Below, piece after piece: positions 1 through 10,923 of a stretch of DNA of 64,000 nt (position 1 is the first letter of the stretch; each line of letters opens with the position of its first letter). The position numbers and the translations under genes are program-made. Origin of the DNA: Collybia mongolica (taxonomy: Eukaryota > Basidiomycota > Agaricomycetes > Agaricales > Clitocybaceae); contig JAAXNY010000006.1 of NCBI GenBank assembly GCA_013420905.1, positions 4,154,001 to 4,218,000 on the forward strand. The letters are read 5' to 3'. The notes under the pieces were generated by a model, which did no database searches, had not been told where the DNA came from, and worked only from the letters and a program-made list of their open reading frames with translations.

Positions 1-415
1 ACAAAGTACTCCAAGAGATAGTGCTAGTGCTGCTAACCACATCCCCTTAAATCCACGATCGAATAGATTTTCAATATTTCACAGCCAACTTCTATAATCT
101 CTATAGTGAGATACTTCTGACCTGGCGGTGAGCATGACAGGCATCATTGATTAGAGATGTGCCAAGGCATGTACGAAGAATCGTTTGAAGTATGTAAGCC
201 CAGCATCAAATATAGATGCCCTATAGCTATCTGACTTAGAGTAACCAGACCATCCTTCGGTTGACTTCAATTCCCGTGACATTTATGTTATATTATACAA
301 CCACTTACTGTATACTCTTAGCCAGGATGCCTCTATTATCTGAAGTCCGTGTGTACTGCATCGACATCCCAAAAGTGAACTGAAAGTTGTACCAAGTGCG
401 TCGGTAATCATCGCT
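1..415. other. Intergenic, no gene seen
   Basis: AT-rich non-coding sequence between the window edge and the 3' end of the NFKBIL1-like gene. The short open frames here have no recognisable motif and no splice-consistent continuation. It probably holds the 3' UTR of the minus-strand gene that ends at 416. Confidence 0.5.
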
Positions 416-1589
416 TTACTTGCTGTCGCCCATAAGTGTATTGAGGGCGCGCACGACCTGCCCGATAGCTTCTCGAACAGTTTCTTGTTCACTTGCCTTG
501 ATACGCCTCATGAACCGGCCCTCGAACTTGTCGGGGTGGAAGCGTAAAAAGGTCTCCCTTAGTTTCTCCTTTCGCTCCTTCTTGTCTACATCTCGCAGGG
601 GTGGGGGCTTGGCTCCGTCCGTTGGGGCTGCTGTGAGGAGGAACTCTGAAATTGCCTCCATTGTCAAGTGTTCTAGTGTTATGGCAACGGGTATAGATGA
701 AGCAGTCGATCCTCGCTTGTCTGGTTTCTGGTGGTGCGCTGCGAGGATGGGCCACGGTATATCTTTGAATTCGAGGTCTTGTTGTGAGAGAGTTGAATCA
801 TCGTCGCCCGAGAGGAGTTTCTTCCACCGGATATCGTATTCCTCCCTCGCATAATCCCACCTGCGATTCAGTCGCTCTAGTTTCTTCCGTAATCTTTCCT
901 CTTCCGCGAGCTTCTCTAGTCTTTTGGTTTCGGCCCGTTTTGCCTTTTCCTCAGCACGGCGCGCAGCATGAAGAGCCTTCTTGCGTTGCTGCTCCGCATA
1001 TTCCTCAGCGTGGGTTTTCCTACCAAGCTAGTCAATACCCCCTTCGACCTAAATGAGCCGTAACACACCTGTACATTCCCACTCTAATCCACTCCGCATA
1101 TTCCTCGTCGTCCATGTACCTTGGATCGACATTTAAGAAGTCGTCTACCTGAGGTTCATCAAATACCGCCTTCCCGGGCTTCCCACCACCCCCAGACCTC
1201 CACCTTCCAGGAACATGAGCAAAGTCATTGAGGCGTGCCTCTAAAGAGTCCAGCCGCTCATCATCCTCGAAGGCTCCAAACATCTTCTCTCGGAACCGCT
1301 GTTCCTCCAATTCGGCACGTATCGCGTCGTAGTCTACCTTGTAAGAACCCTGACTTGTTCGCTGTGAGGATGGACCAGGTTGAGGTCCGTATTCTTCAGA
1401 AAATTCGTCATCGCTCGAGGCCCACCTTGGGAGAGTTTCGCTGTCCGCCCCATCCGTGCGACGACGTTTCTGGGAAGAACCGATATCGTCCTCGTCTTTA
1501 TGCCTCCGACGTTTTTCTTCCTTCCTCTTTTTTCGTCGTTGGCGTGCTGCTTCCTCCTCTGGTGTAGGTTTGAGGGTGAGCTTTGGCAT
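416..1589 (-). CDS. NF-kappa-B inhibitor-like protein 1 (NFKBIL1) family protein
   Basis: Two exons (1589-1069 and 1019-416) with a 49-nt intron give 374 aa. The start is MPKLTLKPTPEEEAARQRRK. The N-terminal half is a charged Lys/Arg/Glu-rich segment resembling a nuclear localisation signal, the middle is a Lys/Glu/Ala-rich probable coiled coil, and the C-terminus carries the family hallmark FLRFHPDKFEGRF followed by a helix ending ALNTLMGDSK. The HPDKF block recalls a J-domain but is the normal C-terminal signature of NFKBIL1-like proteins, so this should not be called a DnaJ protein. Animal members are linked to RNA splicing and inflammation; the fungal role is not established. No ankyrin repeats are visible. 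It is divergent from the F-box gene at 1782 with 192 bp between starts. Confidence 0.75.
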
Positions 1590-1781
1590 GAAACTCGTAA
1601 CGGCGTTGAGTTGAGCAGCAGGCGATGAGATGGAGCAAAGATAGGTGTATGTCCATGTTTGGTTCACGGGATTGGAAGGTCAAAACCAATCTTGGACCCT
1701 GCTTTGAACCATATGTATGGTTTCAAGCTAACTTCGTTTCCTGGTCGTCATAAGAAAAGCACATCCCTTCATTCGACAATA
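1590..1781. promoter_or_regulatory. Short divergent intergenic region
   Basis: 192 bp separate the start codons of the NFKBIL1-like gene (-) and the F-box gene (+), so both promoters and 5' UTRs must fit here. No clear TATA box was seen. Confidence 0.4.
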
Positions 1782-3221
1782 ATGATCACCAGTTTCCCCA
1801 CAGAGGTTCTTCGAAAAATCATCCAGCTTGCGACAAGCGCACTTTCCGCGTTCGACACCTCTGTCGAAGGGTCAGTATCTGATAAAGAAACTGAAGTATC
1901 TTTAGCGATCGATGAGTCCATGCGCCGCAAGTTAGCGTTGTGTTGTGTGTCGAAATCATTTTACGCGATCACCATCGAAAATCTCTACGAAATCGTCTCG
2001 ATCCGCTCATTTAACGACGTGTTTCGCCTCGCGCGGCTTCTCCGCGTTCGAGTTAAAGTCGGCGGGAATCCGCGGGGATGGTACTGCCGCAGGCTCGAGC
2101 TGCGCTTCGCGCAAGGAAGCCAAATATACCGCGGGCACTACTGGGACTCGAGGGCGAAAGACCTTTGGGGACTCGCGGACGCGTGCCCCAATCTCGTCAC
2201 CTTTATTGCCAACATTACGCGTAACCAAACATATTATGACGGGCCGAGCCATTTTACGATTCCCCGAATGCTTTTCCAAACGATCGCTCACACTTGTGCC
2301 AAAACGCTGCGCCGATTTGAGATGCGTGGCGACACCAGGGTGGGGTTCGATAGGGTGGAGATGTTCTTGAGGTATTGCCCGGTTATCGAGGTTTGTCGGC
2401 TCAATGCAGTTAGCCCTCGTGATCATTTGGGACAGAATTTCTCGTACGATGCTGTTGATACAGTCTGGGAGGACGACTGGTTGGATGAAGAGCCGATAGA
2501 GGAGTTTCGTGAGTCAGCTAAGGTGATTAGATGGCCACAGCTTATCGATGCACCTGAGTCCCTGGAGGATGCCCCCCTCATCTTACCCCACCTCCATACA
2601 CTCGAGATCATGCTAGGTTCTGTCATTGGCGCTAATTGGACATTGCCCAGTCTTCGCACTTTGGGACTGAAGTTCTATTCGGAACATGATCGTCACGGGG
2701 AACCACTATCTTTGGTTACTGAACGCCTAGCAAAAGTTTTACCATACACACAGATCACGCGCCTGTCGTACTCTGGAACGAGTCAGATTTTGTGGGGAAT
2801 CATTAACTCCTTTCCAAATCTCACAGAGCTTGGATTTGGTTCTGGTAACTTGGATTTCTTCCCAAGGGGGCCTGAACTTGTCCTTCATGCCAGCCTCACT
2901 CACATCAAATTCTGTCCAGCGTCCCAGGATGCACTTCACGATTTTCTCGAGCACATAACGGATGCTGTTAAAGGCGGCTTAATGCCTGCTTTGAAAACAC
3001 TACAGGTATATGGATTCATAAATGACACTCACCGACGTATGTCCGCTTATCGCATCGATGAATTGAACAAGTTGCGGGTGAAAGCAGAGATACTGGGAGG
3101 TCATGGTGGCTGGCTTTTGCATGTAAGCCAAAGTCTCATCGTCTGTTATCGGTGTTGCCCATGATACTAACAGGTGAAATATACAACACGAACGAGGGCA
3201 GATGCCTATGCTGAGCTTTGA
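1782..3221 (+). CDS. F-box/LRR-like protein
   Basis: Two exons (1782-3122 and 3174-3221) joined over a 51-nt intron with a clear TACTAAC branch site encode 462 aa. The N-terminus MITSFPTEVLRKIIQLAT, then CCVSKSFYAITIENLYEIV, has the pattern of an F-box: Pro near the start, hydrophobic helix, then cysteine/serine helix and a leucine-rich tail. The rest is Leu-rich with irregular repeats such as LPSLRTLGLKF and FPNLTELGFGSG, as in basidiomycete F-box proteins that serve as substrate adaptors of SCF ubiquitin ligases. The reading frame is open farther upstream, but the ATG at 1782 is chosen because the F-box begins there. The substrate is unknown. It is not a close copy of the other F-box gene at 58.7-60.2 kb. 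Confidence 0.7.
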
Positions 3222-3808
3222 TCGTGGAGGTAACATGTGCGACCCCTGGAGCCGGCTGAGCCAGCTCCTCTTGGTAATCGCTTCACATATTTCGTCTTCT
3301 AACATGTAATGTAGGAAGCCTAGATTTTCAAATCGGAAAATCTGAGACGAGCATCACCGAAAAAACAAATTAACTCATGTGCCTTCGCAATCTTTGCGAT
3401 GAGTATTTTTTTTCCAGCAGACTTCGAGTATGATATGATACGTGACAAAAGGTCCCAAATTTGAATACGCCGAATTCCCTTCCTGAATGTTATGAGGTAT
3501 GCTTGACTTGAGACTTGCTGTAAGATATGGCCTCGTGAGTAGACCAATGTTTGTGACGTCAATCCTCATGTATAAAATATATCACCACCTTTGAGGCAGA
3601 CTTAGCTAGCACTGTAGGTTGAATACAGAATACAGGTCTATAGTATATATACCAAAGCCCGTAAATTCGACTGAAGGCTATTTCTGACTAGTGGGCGCTT
3701 TTGAGACATTGCTTCCGGGGCCGGAAGCAGTGGGGCTGTGATGTAAACTACTTAAATGAAAGCTGTTTGAGGAGAACATGGTTTTCATTAGCATCCATTC
3801 CCAAATCA
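3222..3808. other. Intergenic, no gene seen
   Basis: 587 bp between two plus-strand genes. It is AT-rich, including an A/T run near 3400-3440. The open frames on the minus strand (3320-3562) have no recognisable content. It presumably carries the promoter of the oxidoreductase gene. Confidence 0.5.
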
Positions 3809-5066
3809 ATGACAACTCATCTTGCAATCGCTACTACCGCCAAGGGTCAGATCGACTCTATTGAGGTACCCACTGAATCTCCCGGCGAAGGAGAGCTTCG
3901 CCTCAGGGTCGAGTATTCCTCACTCATCGCTTTCGACACTTACATGACCGACATGGGTTATACTGTCGAACAATATCCGGCGACGCTGGGCTTCAATGCC
4001 TCCGGGGTTGTCGTGGAAGTTGGTTCCGGTGTGAAAGATGTAGCCATCGGGGATCGGGTTCGTTTCCTTTGTGTTATTTACGCGTACCTATAACTTAATC
4101 GCGGATTCGCGCGCCTGTCTTTCTAGGTCGCGGCATTTTCGTATGCCGGCCCACGTTCGAAAGGTATGCAGGAATACAGCATCCAGCCTCGCAATGTTTG
4201 TGCCAAGGTATCTATCTATCCAACTCTAGTCAGGCCAATGACGTGATCGAGTGCCTGTGGCAGATCCCCCATAGTTTGCCTCTGGATGAAGCAGCAACGA
4301 TTCCAGACAATTTCGTCACGGCTTTCTACACCTTATTCAATCAACTTGGGTTACCTATCCCGGACTCGTTCCCGGCTACTTCTCCCCCTCCCCTTGTTGA
4401 CACTGCGATCTTTATATATGGCGCGAGTTCTACCACGGGACAATATGCCCTTCAGCTCCTTCGCCTTGCGGGCTATCAGAGGATAGTCGCCATAGCGAGC
4501 TCCGTACATCACACATGGCTTCGTAAACTGGGCGCGGGATTCACGTTCGATCATACGAGCCCCTGGCTCGTACAAAATGTCGCTAGAGTCGTGGCTGGTG
4601 GTGACAGCAAGGCAATGTTGGTCATGGACTGTATCGGCGCGGAGAGTACCTTGGCTACCATCGCAACATTCATCAGCCCCAAGGGAAAGCTCGCAGTTCT
4701 ATTGCCTATCAAGGAAGGCGATAAGCTGATTGTCGGCAGCGAAGGTAACATGCATATGGAGATCCCTTCCAACAACCCACTTCCTGAAGGCACTGAAGTA
4801 ATCGGTGTGAGATCTTTCTTGTATCGGGAGAAGGTATGCAGTTATGTCACCCATACCTTCCAAAACTGACGGGCCGCAAGGATCAAAATTTGGCGGACAA
4901 TCTGATGCCGAAAATCCTTCCCTCCCTACTTGAGGTAGGAGCCATTAAACCAAACCGGGTACGCTTGATGGAGGAAGGATCCTTTAAAGAGCGTGTGTCA
5001 ACTGGGCTGGATTTATTGAGAGACGGAAAAGTCAGAGGGGAGAAGGTTGTTGTAAAAGTCACTTAA
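3809..5066 (+). CDS. MDR-superfamily oxidoreductase, trans-enoyl-reductase-like
   Basis: Four exons (3809-4057, 4127-4207, 4264-4833, 4881-5066) encode 361 aa, the usual size for zinc-independent medium-chain dehydrogenases/reductases. The N-terminal GroES-like fold is seen in LRLRVEYSSLIAFDTYM and YPATLGFNASGVVVEVGSG; the Rossmann nucleotide-binding turn is IYGASSTTGQYALQLLRLAG; the C-terminus is the family's short tail. The catalytic Zn cysteines of true alcohol dehydrogenases are absent, which fits NADPH-dependent enoyl or quinone reductases of the ToxD/LovC type. Such enzymes can act beside polyketide synthases, but no such synthase lies in this window, so the substrate is open. Its neighbour downstream (5286) is a mitochondrial carboxylase and gives no functional hint. 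Confidence 0.8.
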
Positions 5067-5128
5067 TAAAATCTATTACCTAGCCGAGGTATTCTGTACC
5101 TGACAATGAAAATTCATTACACGTCGCG

Positions 5129-5144
5129 CACATCACGTGGACGC
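5129..5144 (+). promoter_or_regulatory. 16-bp CACGTG-containing element, copy 1
   Basis: The sequence CACATCACGTGGACGC ends about 141 bp before the MCC alpha start codon. It contains the palindromic E-box CACGTG and recurs exactly at 13115-13130. Binding by a bHLH factor is an inference. Confidence 0.4.
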
Positions 5145-5285
5145 CTACCCCGCGTCAGGTGATCCGGATCTCGGGGTCCATAAGCGTGTTCCTTCCGTGT
5201 TTTGAGCTATCTTTTGGATTTCCGCGTCGCTCGCTCTTCATTTTCCTTTTTGCATAATTCAAGTACAAGCGTTTGTCGCCCGAAC

Positions 5286-8200
5286 ATGATACCCTCCAAC
5301 CGCACCGCATCTAGGCATATTCCAAATGCCCTAGGTCGCCTATCTGGAGCCGTGGCTGGGAGCGGGAGTTCCAGTCGAGTGAAGCCTGCTCGGCCTTCAG
5401 TACTGGCGGCGAAGACGACCTCAAGAAACATCCATTCTCAGGCAGCGATGTTGAGTGCGCCTTCTGCGAGTCTATGGAGAGATTCTCGTCGTGGATATGC
5501 CACGGAGAGCGTTGGTGAGCAACTGGCAACCTATACCCGGGTTTTCTTCAAGCCTGATCCACTTCGTTCTTCAAGGAACACCTCGAGCCACCCGAAGACC
5601 ACACTTCAATAAAATACTCATCGCAAATAGGTGAGCCCCAGCTCTTCTCGTGGGTGTCGACGCTAAGCACCCTGTTCGCAGGGGTGAAATCGCATGTCGG
5701 GTAATCCGTACAGCGAAGAAGTTGGGCATTAGGACTGTTGCGGTGTACAGCGAAGTTGACAAGGATGCATTGCACGTCAAACTGGTGTGTCTTTTCGATC
5801 TACCTGGCTGCCTTTGCGTTCTCAACGTCCCATTGCGGAGAATAGGCCGACGAAGCGTACTGCATTGGCCCTGCCCCGTCTGCAGAGAGCTACGTTAGTC
5901 GTCCGTGCTATCATACCCAATGCGTTGACTAAATGAAGTTCAGCTTAGGATGGATAAAATAATCGAGGTCTGCCATCGAAGTGGTGCACAGGTAAGTTCC
6001 ACGCATTCAGTCATATTGATATGATTTGCTCACTGGTTTGTAGGCCGTACATCCAGGGTACGCGGGTATTTAGCTCGCGATCTAGGAGCTCCGCTTACCT
6101 CTAGTTTTAGATATGGATTTCTCAGTGAAAATGCTATCTTCTCGGAAACGCTTGCAAAAGAGGGCATTGTCTTCATTGGCCCGCCCGCAAGTGCAATTGT
6201 CAGTATGGGATCTAAAAGGTCAGTCTACGTCTTGTGGACTGGTCTGACATGTAATGTTGATCAAATGTTATATAGCGAGTCGAAGAACATCATGATATGT
6301 AAAGCGCGCACTGTCCTATGGGTGTAGTGATTGGCTCACTCGCCCCTTTTCCAGCTGCTGGCGTGCCTTGTGTCCCAGGATACCATGGAACGGATCAAGA
6401 TCCTCAATACCTATACGAGAAAGCTCAAGAAATAGGTAACCTGAATACCGCTATGTATCTCATGAACGAGAGCTCATCACGTTCTGGCAGGCTTTCCCGT
6501 CTTGATCAAGGCTATTCATGGTGGAGGTGGGAAGGGGATGCGCATCGTCACGGACCCTTCGTCTGCAGCATTCCAAGAAGCCCTGACATCTGCCCAGCGT
6601 GAATCGTTGAAGGCATTCGGCAACGATACGGTGCTGATCGAGAAGTACATCGAACGCCCGAGGCATGTAGAAGTGCAGGTTTTCGCAGACACGCACGGAA
6701 ATGTTGTCAGCCTTTGGGAACGCGACTGCTCGGTGCAGAGAAGGAATCAAAAGATCATCGAAGAGGTGGCAGCGCATTCCCATTGTCGTAGCATCTCTTG
6801 TCTGACTCTTCCAACTTTAGGCACCTGCTCCGGGGCTTTCTGCGGAACTTCGTGTAGATCTTAGCTCAAAGGCTATTGCTGCTGCGAAAGCGGTCAACTA
6901 CGTCGGTGCTGGCACTGTCGAGTTCATTTTCGACAACGATACGGAGCAGTTTTACTTTATGGAAATGTAAGCCTTATCTTCTATTACCATGATCAAGTGT
7001 CAAGTATTAATGGCGGCACCGAATAGGAACACGCGATTACAAGTAGAGCATCCTGTGACGGAGATGGTTACGGGACTGGACCTTGTAGAATGGCAGCTGG
7101 AGGTCAGTGGGACAGATAACAACGCTTGCTAGTTTTGACTGTCTTTCCTGCAGGTTGCAGCTGGAAACACCCTTCCTCTCGCACAAGCTTCCATTCCATT
7201 AGTTGGACACGCTTTCGAAGCCCGTATCTACGCAGAGAACCCACGGAACAACTTCCTTCCCGATTCTGGACCTCTGCTCTACCTGTCCACGCCAACGCCA
7301 ACACACATTTTCGCACCCGAGTTCTCGCCGGTCTCAAAAGCCCCAGGAACGTTGGCATCGGACCTTACGCCCTCTCTGTCCTCGCATGATTCCGCCACTA
7401 TCCACCCGTCACTCCGAATAGAGCAGGGTTTCACTCAAGGCTCTCAGATTGGTGTATTCTATGACCCTATGATTGCCAAGGTAGTTGTCCATGGAAAAGA
7501 CAGGACAGAAGCCTTGCGCATGTTGCGGAAAGCTCTCGATGAGTACCACGTAGTAGGAGTCTCAACCAATGTCGAATTCCTAAGGACTTTGGCGGGGAAC
7601 GAAAGGTTCATCAACCAAGAACTAGAGACTGGGTTCATTCCGGTATGTGTATTATTTGACCATCATATGGCACAAAATCTAAATGAGTTTCATAGAAACA
7701 CTTCAATGAACTGTTCCCCCCCATTCAGGAGCCCAAACCAGAGCTTCTTGCTCAAGCGGCCCTCTTCGTCGCCCTTCGCGACCATACCAACCTTCCCAGT
7801 GCTGGGACCTCGTCCCCTTGGGCATCTCTCCCTTCACGCCGCTTCGGAGGGGACAAATACGAGCGAATCATCACTCTTCAAACAGACACCACATCCAACG
7901 AATCTGTGACTGTTCACGTTGTGTCCACCACGCCCGGCCACTTTGACGTTACCGTCAAAACCTCAACCAGCAGCCACAACTTCCCGTCTGTGCCGGCACA
8001 GTTGGTCTCTCCGACGATCATCTCCACAACGCTGAGCTCCGTTTTCGCAAAGACGACGGTCGTCTCGCAGCCGCCGTCGCCTTCGGTCCCCGCATCGTCT
8101 TCCCCGAACACGATGGAGCGTCTCCACGTCTTCAGCGGGGGACACAAGACCACGCTCGTCCTCCCTTCGCCCGACTGGCTCCTCTCTTTGGGCGGAGATG

Positions 8201-8442
8201 TCCTAAGCGCCGCCAAGGGCGCAATCAAGGCTCCAATGCCCAGTTTGGTGGTGGAAATGCGAGTCAAGGTTGGCGATCGTGTTGAGGAGGGCCAGGCGGT
8301 GGTTGTACTGGAAAGCATGAAGACTGAGACGGTGCTGCGAGCGAATGTTGCTGGGGTAGTAAAAGCGATCGGGTGCAAGAATGGAGAGATGGTGGAGGAA
8401 GGGAAGGAGCTAGTTGACATTGAGGCAGATGAATCGTCGTAG
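5286..8442 (+). CDS. MCCC1: 3-methylcrotonyl-CoA carboxylase, biotin-carrying alpha subunit, mitochondrial
   Basis: Fourteen exons join in frame to 813 aa: 5286-5514, 5576-5630, 5682-5784, 5846-5893, 5944-5991, 6044-6057, 6111-6218, 6276-6298, 6355-6435, 6491-6765, 6821-6966, 7027-7102, 7154-7642, 7696-8442. The subunit carries out ATP-dependent carboxylation of biotin in leucine breakdown. The first 75 residues or so are Arg/Ser/Ala-rich without acids, a mitochondrial presequence. Then follow the biotin carboxylase start [16 protein letters not shown], the ATP-grasp glycine loop [12 protein letters not shown], the active-site block [15 protein letters not shown], and a C-terminal biotinyl domain with VLESMKTE, where the Lys near residue 774 would be biotinylated. 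The MKTE form and the domain order fit MCC rather than acetyl- or pyruvate carboxylase. The beta subunit is not in the window. Exon 6 is only 14 nt. Confidence 0.93.
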
Positions 8443-8723
8443 TTCTCGTTCAATAATCGAGTACCAATGTACAACAAAACTGACGAACAAAAAAATCTAA
8501 TCACAAGGGCTTGGTATCAGGAAAGAAAGACAACAAAAGAAATACTACTAGAAACAGTATTTTACGCATACGAGAAGTTCCCTCTCATCGTTTCCGGCGC
8601 AATTATGTAATTTCCACCCAACATTGCTGCACAACATGGAGCACACTGCCCAAGCCGCGAGCCAAATATTCTAATAAAGTACAGAGTATGCCGCCATAAG
8701 AAAGGCGCGAGGTATGTGATAGG
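8443..8723. other. Convergent 3' region
   Basis: 281 bp between the converging ends of the carboxylase (+) and DUS2 (-) genes. No gene is seen; it holds the two 3' UTRs. Confidence 0.5.
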
Positions 8724-10234
8724 CTAGATCGAGGCCACGCCGCCCCCCGGAGTGGGTGTCACCGCGTCGCGACCAGAAAGTATCGCAGATTCCGCCATCT
8801 TATATGTGTTCGGCATAAACGGCGCCCCAGACCCGGGAGGTTCGGGGTTCTGGGTACCGGGGGGTGTAGTCGTCTCAGAATTCAGCTCCATGGTAGGCTC
8901 GAGCAGCATGCGGTGGTCCCGGGGCGGGTGCTTTTCGATGGCTTCGGCGATGGCGTCAAACTCCTCTTTACCTGTCCAGGAACCCACGATGTTATCCATC
9001 CCGGAGAAGCCCTTGGACTGCGCGAGGACCTGGCGCAGCTGCGTCGCCTCCGATTTCTTGATAGTGATGTGTTGGGATTTGAATTGTGCGACGCAGAATT
9101 TTGTGAGACCCCAGTTGTGGTCAAAGTACTTGGCCTGTGGGGTGGTTAGCTAAGTAGGGAAAAAATCGGTGAAGACTTGGACGTACCAGACGAAGGTATG
9201 GTGGTAAAAGGGTTTTCTCTAGATCCTTGAGTGGCGTCGGCGAGAAACATGTAGGGTTAGATTCAGCGCCGCGTGCGATCATAACTGAATGTGCGCCTTT
9301 TGGAGGGTTGAGTCCATCGGTACTCGTCCAAGGCAGCCAGTTCAAAGGTTCAGAGACGCACCTGTAATCTCACGCACCCGCCTCGCATCATTCCAACCAG
9401 TGCAATCCCCATTCTCAATCACCGCGATCCCTTTGCCCATGCCCTCGACAAATTCCACGATCTCGCGCAATCGCTCTACAAGGGCCCGATCTCTATCTCT
9501 CATGTTCCTCGTGCGGCAGTGCACCGTCAGCGCGCTGATCCCTGTGTTCACGACACGCTCGACAAGCTTCAGCGTGTCCTCTTGGGACGGCAGCAGCCGT
9601 ATCTTGGCAGACACTGTGATTTCTGGTGGCATCTCTCGTCGTAGGGCGGTGAGGATGGAGCAGAGCAAATCGGGGTTGGTGAGGAGCGCAGCTCCCATTC
9701 CTGCATGCGTTGAGAAGGGCATGGGGCAGCCGCAATTAAGATCGACCCCGGAGACATCTTGCATTACGGTCTTTGCAGCCTGGACAGCGAGTTCTGGGTC
9801 AGAAGAACCGATTTGGTATATTAGGTATGGCTTTTCGATGGGATGCGTTGTAAACATTGCTCTTGATTTTCCGTTGTATGATATAATCCCTGTTACGGCT
9901 GAAATACGAATCTTATGAAAACCGTTGTATAAAGCCTGAATTTGAAGAGTCGCTCACGATCAACCACTCTCTCGGCATGCAGAATTGCTTTATCAACCAT
10001 TTCCGGGCCCCATACCAACGTAGCTCCATGTTTTAAAGCAAACAACCTGGTTGGCACTTGATACGCATATGAGCTATGATCATTTCATCCAGGTGGATAG
10101 AACTTACGGGCACCAGAGCGGACCATAGGTGCCAGGAACACACCATTTTTGAAATCTTCGGGGGTCAAATGGTCGATCTTGGTGCGCTTTGCAGATCGTT
10201 GTGGCGGTGAAGAAGAGTGGGAGCGTCGAGACAT
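8724..10234 (-). CDS. DUS2: tRNA-dihydrouridine synthase, DUS2 type
   Basis: Five exons (10234-10108, 10056-9958, 9898-9362, 9296-9187, 9134-8724) give 427 aa. DUS enzymes are FMN-dependent and reduce uridine in tRNA D-loops; the DUS2 class modifies U20. Visible family features are the FMN-barrel start FLAPMVRSGALPTRLFALKHGA, the active-site block VDLNCGCPMPFSTHAGMGAALL with the catalytic Cys near residue 133, the HCRTRNMRDRD loop with its tRNA/FMN-contacting residues, and VMIARGAESNP near the end of the barrel. A short Ser/Arg/Lys-rich N-terminus precedes the barrel, and a helical domain plus a Pro-rich tail follows it. No double-stranded RNA-binding domain is seen, unlike the human enzyme. 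Another in-frame ATG at 10309 is possible, but MSRRSHSSSP at 10234 is preferred as the shorter start close to the domain. Confidence 0.88.
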
Positions 10235-10923
10235 TATGTTGATGAGATTCCCAGTGGATCGAGGAAGAAAAGAGTCTGGACGAGCGCCCAGCCACAGCAG
10301 CCTGAACATAAAACGATATATAAATTGTGGTCAGCAATGACTCGGGATCGGCTCGGACCAAAATTTGCCGAAGACTGGCATAAATTCCAAGCTGTATCTT
10401 ACCCTAGTTACTAGCATGAAGAGAGGTTTATCTAACATTTTAATTCTATATCATAACTGGGCGGAAATGCCGTGGGTTCGCGGCTGGGATAGCACTCTAG
10501 AGGGTGGTTGCAGTGGCTGAGGAAGCCAAGGTTTTTGTAGATTGATCTTCACCTTAATATATCATGAGCAACAGCTTTAGTACCATGTTCAAGTAAAAGT
10601 TGATATATCAAGAGGCGTCTACATAGCCTGAATGGATACACAATTATCCAAGTGCGTTCATCAAGCAGCTTGGCCGGTGTTGACCTTGGCATTCACAGGT
10701 CGCTGGATGTTTAATATTGCATTTGAATAAAAGTCAACACGACAGAGTAAAGGTCCGAAAATTCTGCATTCACCGCTTTTGAAACCCTGGCAATATACTC
10801 GTGGCGACAGTTATCGTAAGTAAGTTACGCGATACCAATAGTAGACAACAAAGACACCGGGAGTGGAGCGCAGGGCACTGCGCGCCGGCGGAAGCCCCTC
10901 CTTCCTACAGAATGCACCGATAT
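10235..10923. other. Intergenic, no gene seen
   Basis: 689 bp between the DUS2 start and the calnexin stop, both on the minus strand. It contains the DUS2 promoter and the calnexin 3' UTR. Open frames here (for example 10801-11058 +) are uninformative and partly antisense to the calnexin end. Confidence 0.5.

Noticed and set aside
416..667. DnaJ (J-domain) protein, suggested by HPDKF
   Set aside because: The HPD lacks the preceding J-domain helices; the full spliced protein matches the NFKBIL1-like layout.
3809..5066. A secondary-metabolite cluster, suggested by an enoyl-reductase-like enzyme, a PDR pump and a P450 in one window
   Set aside because: They lie 13 to 46 kb apart with many housekeeping genes between them, and no polyketide, peptide or terpene synthase is present.
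7914..8504. 196-aa minus-strand open frame opposite the last MCC alpha exon
   Set aside because: It mirrors a long GC-rich coding exon, has no recognisable motif, and the plus frame carries the biotinyl domain.
9289..9918. 209-aa plus-strand open frame
   Set aside because: Antisense shadow of the DUS2 exon that carries the catalytic CPxP motif; its own sequence has low-complexity Ser/Arg composition.
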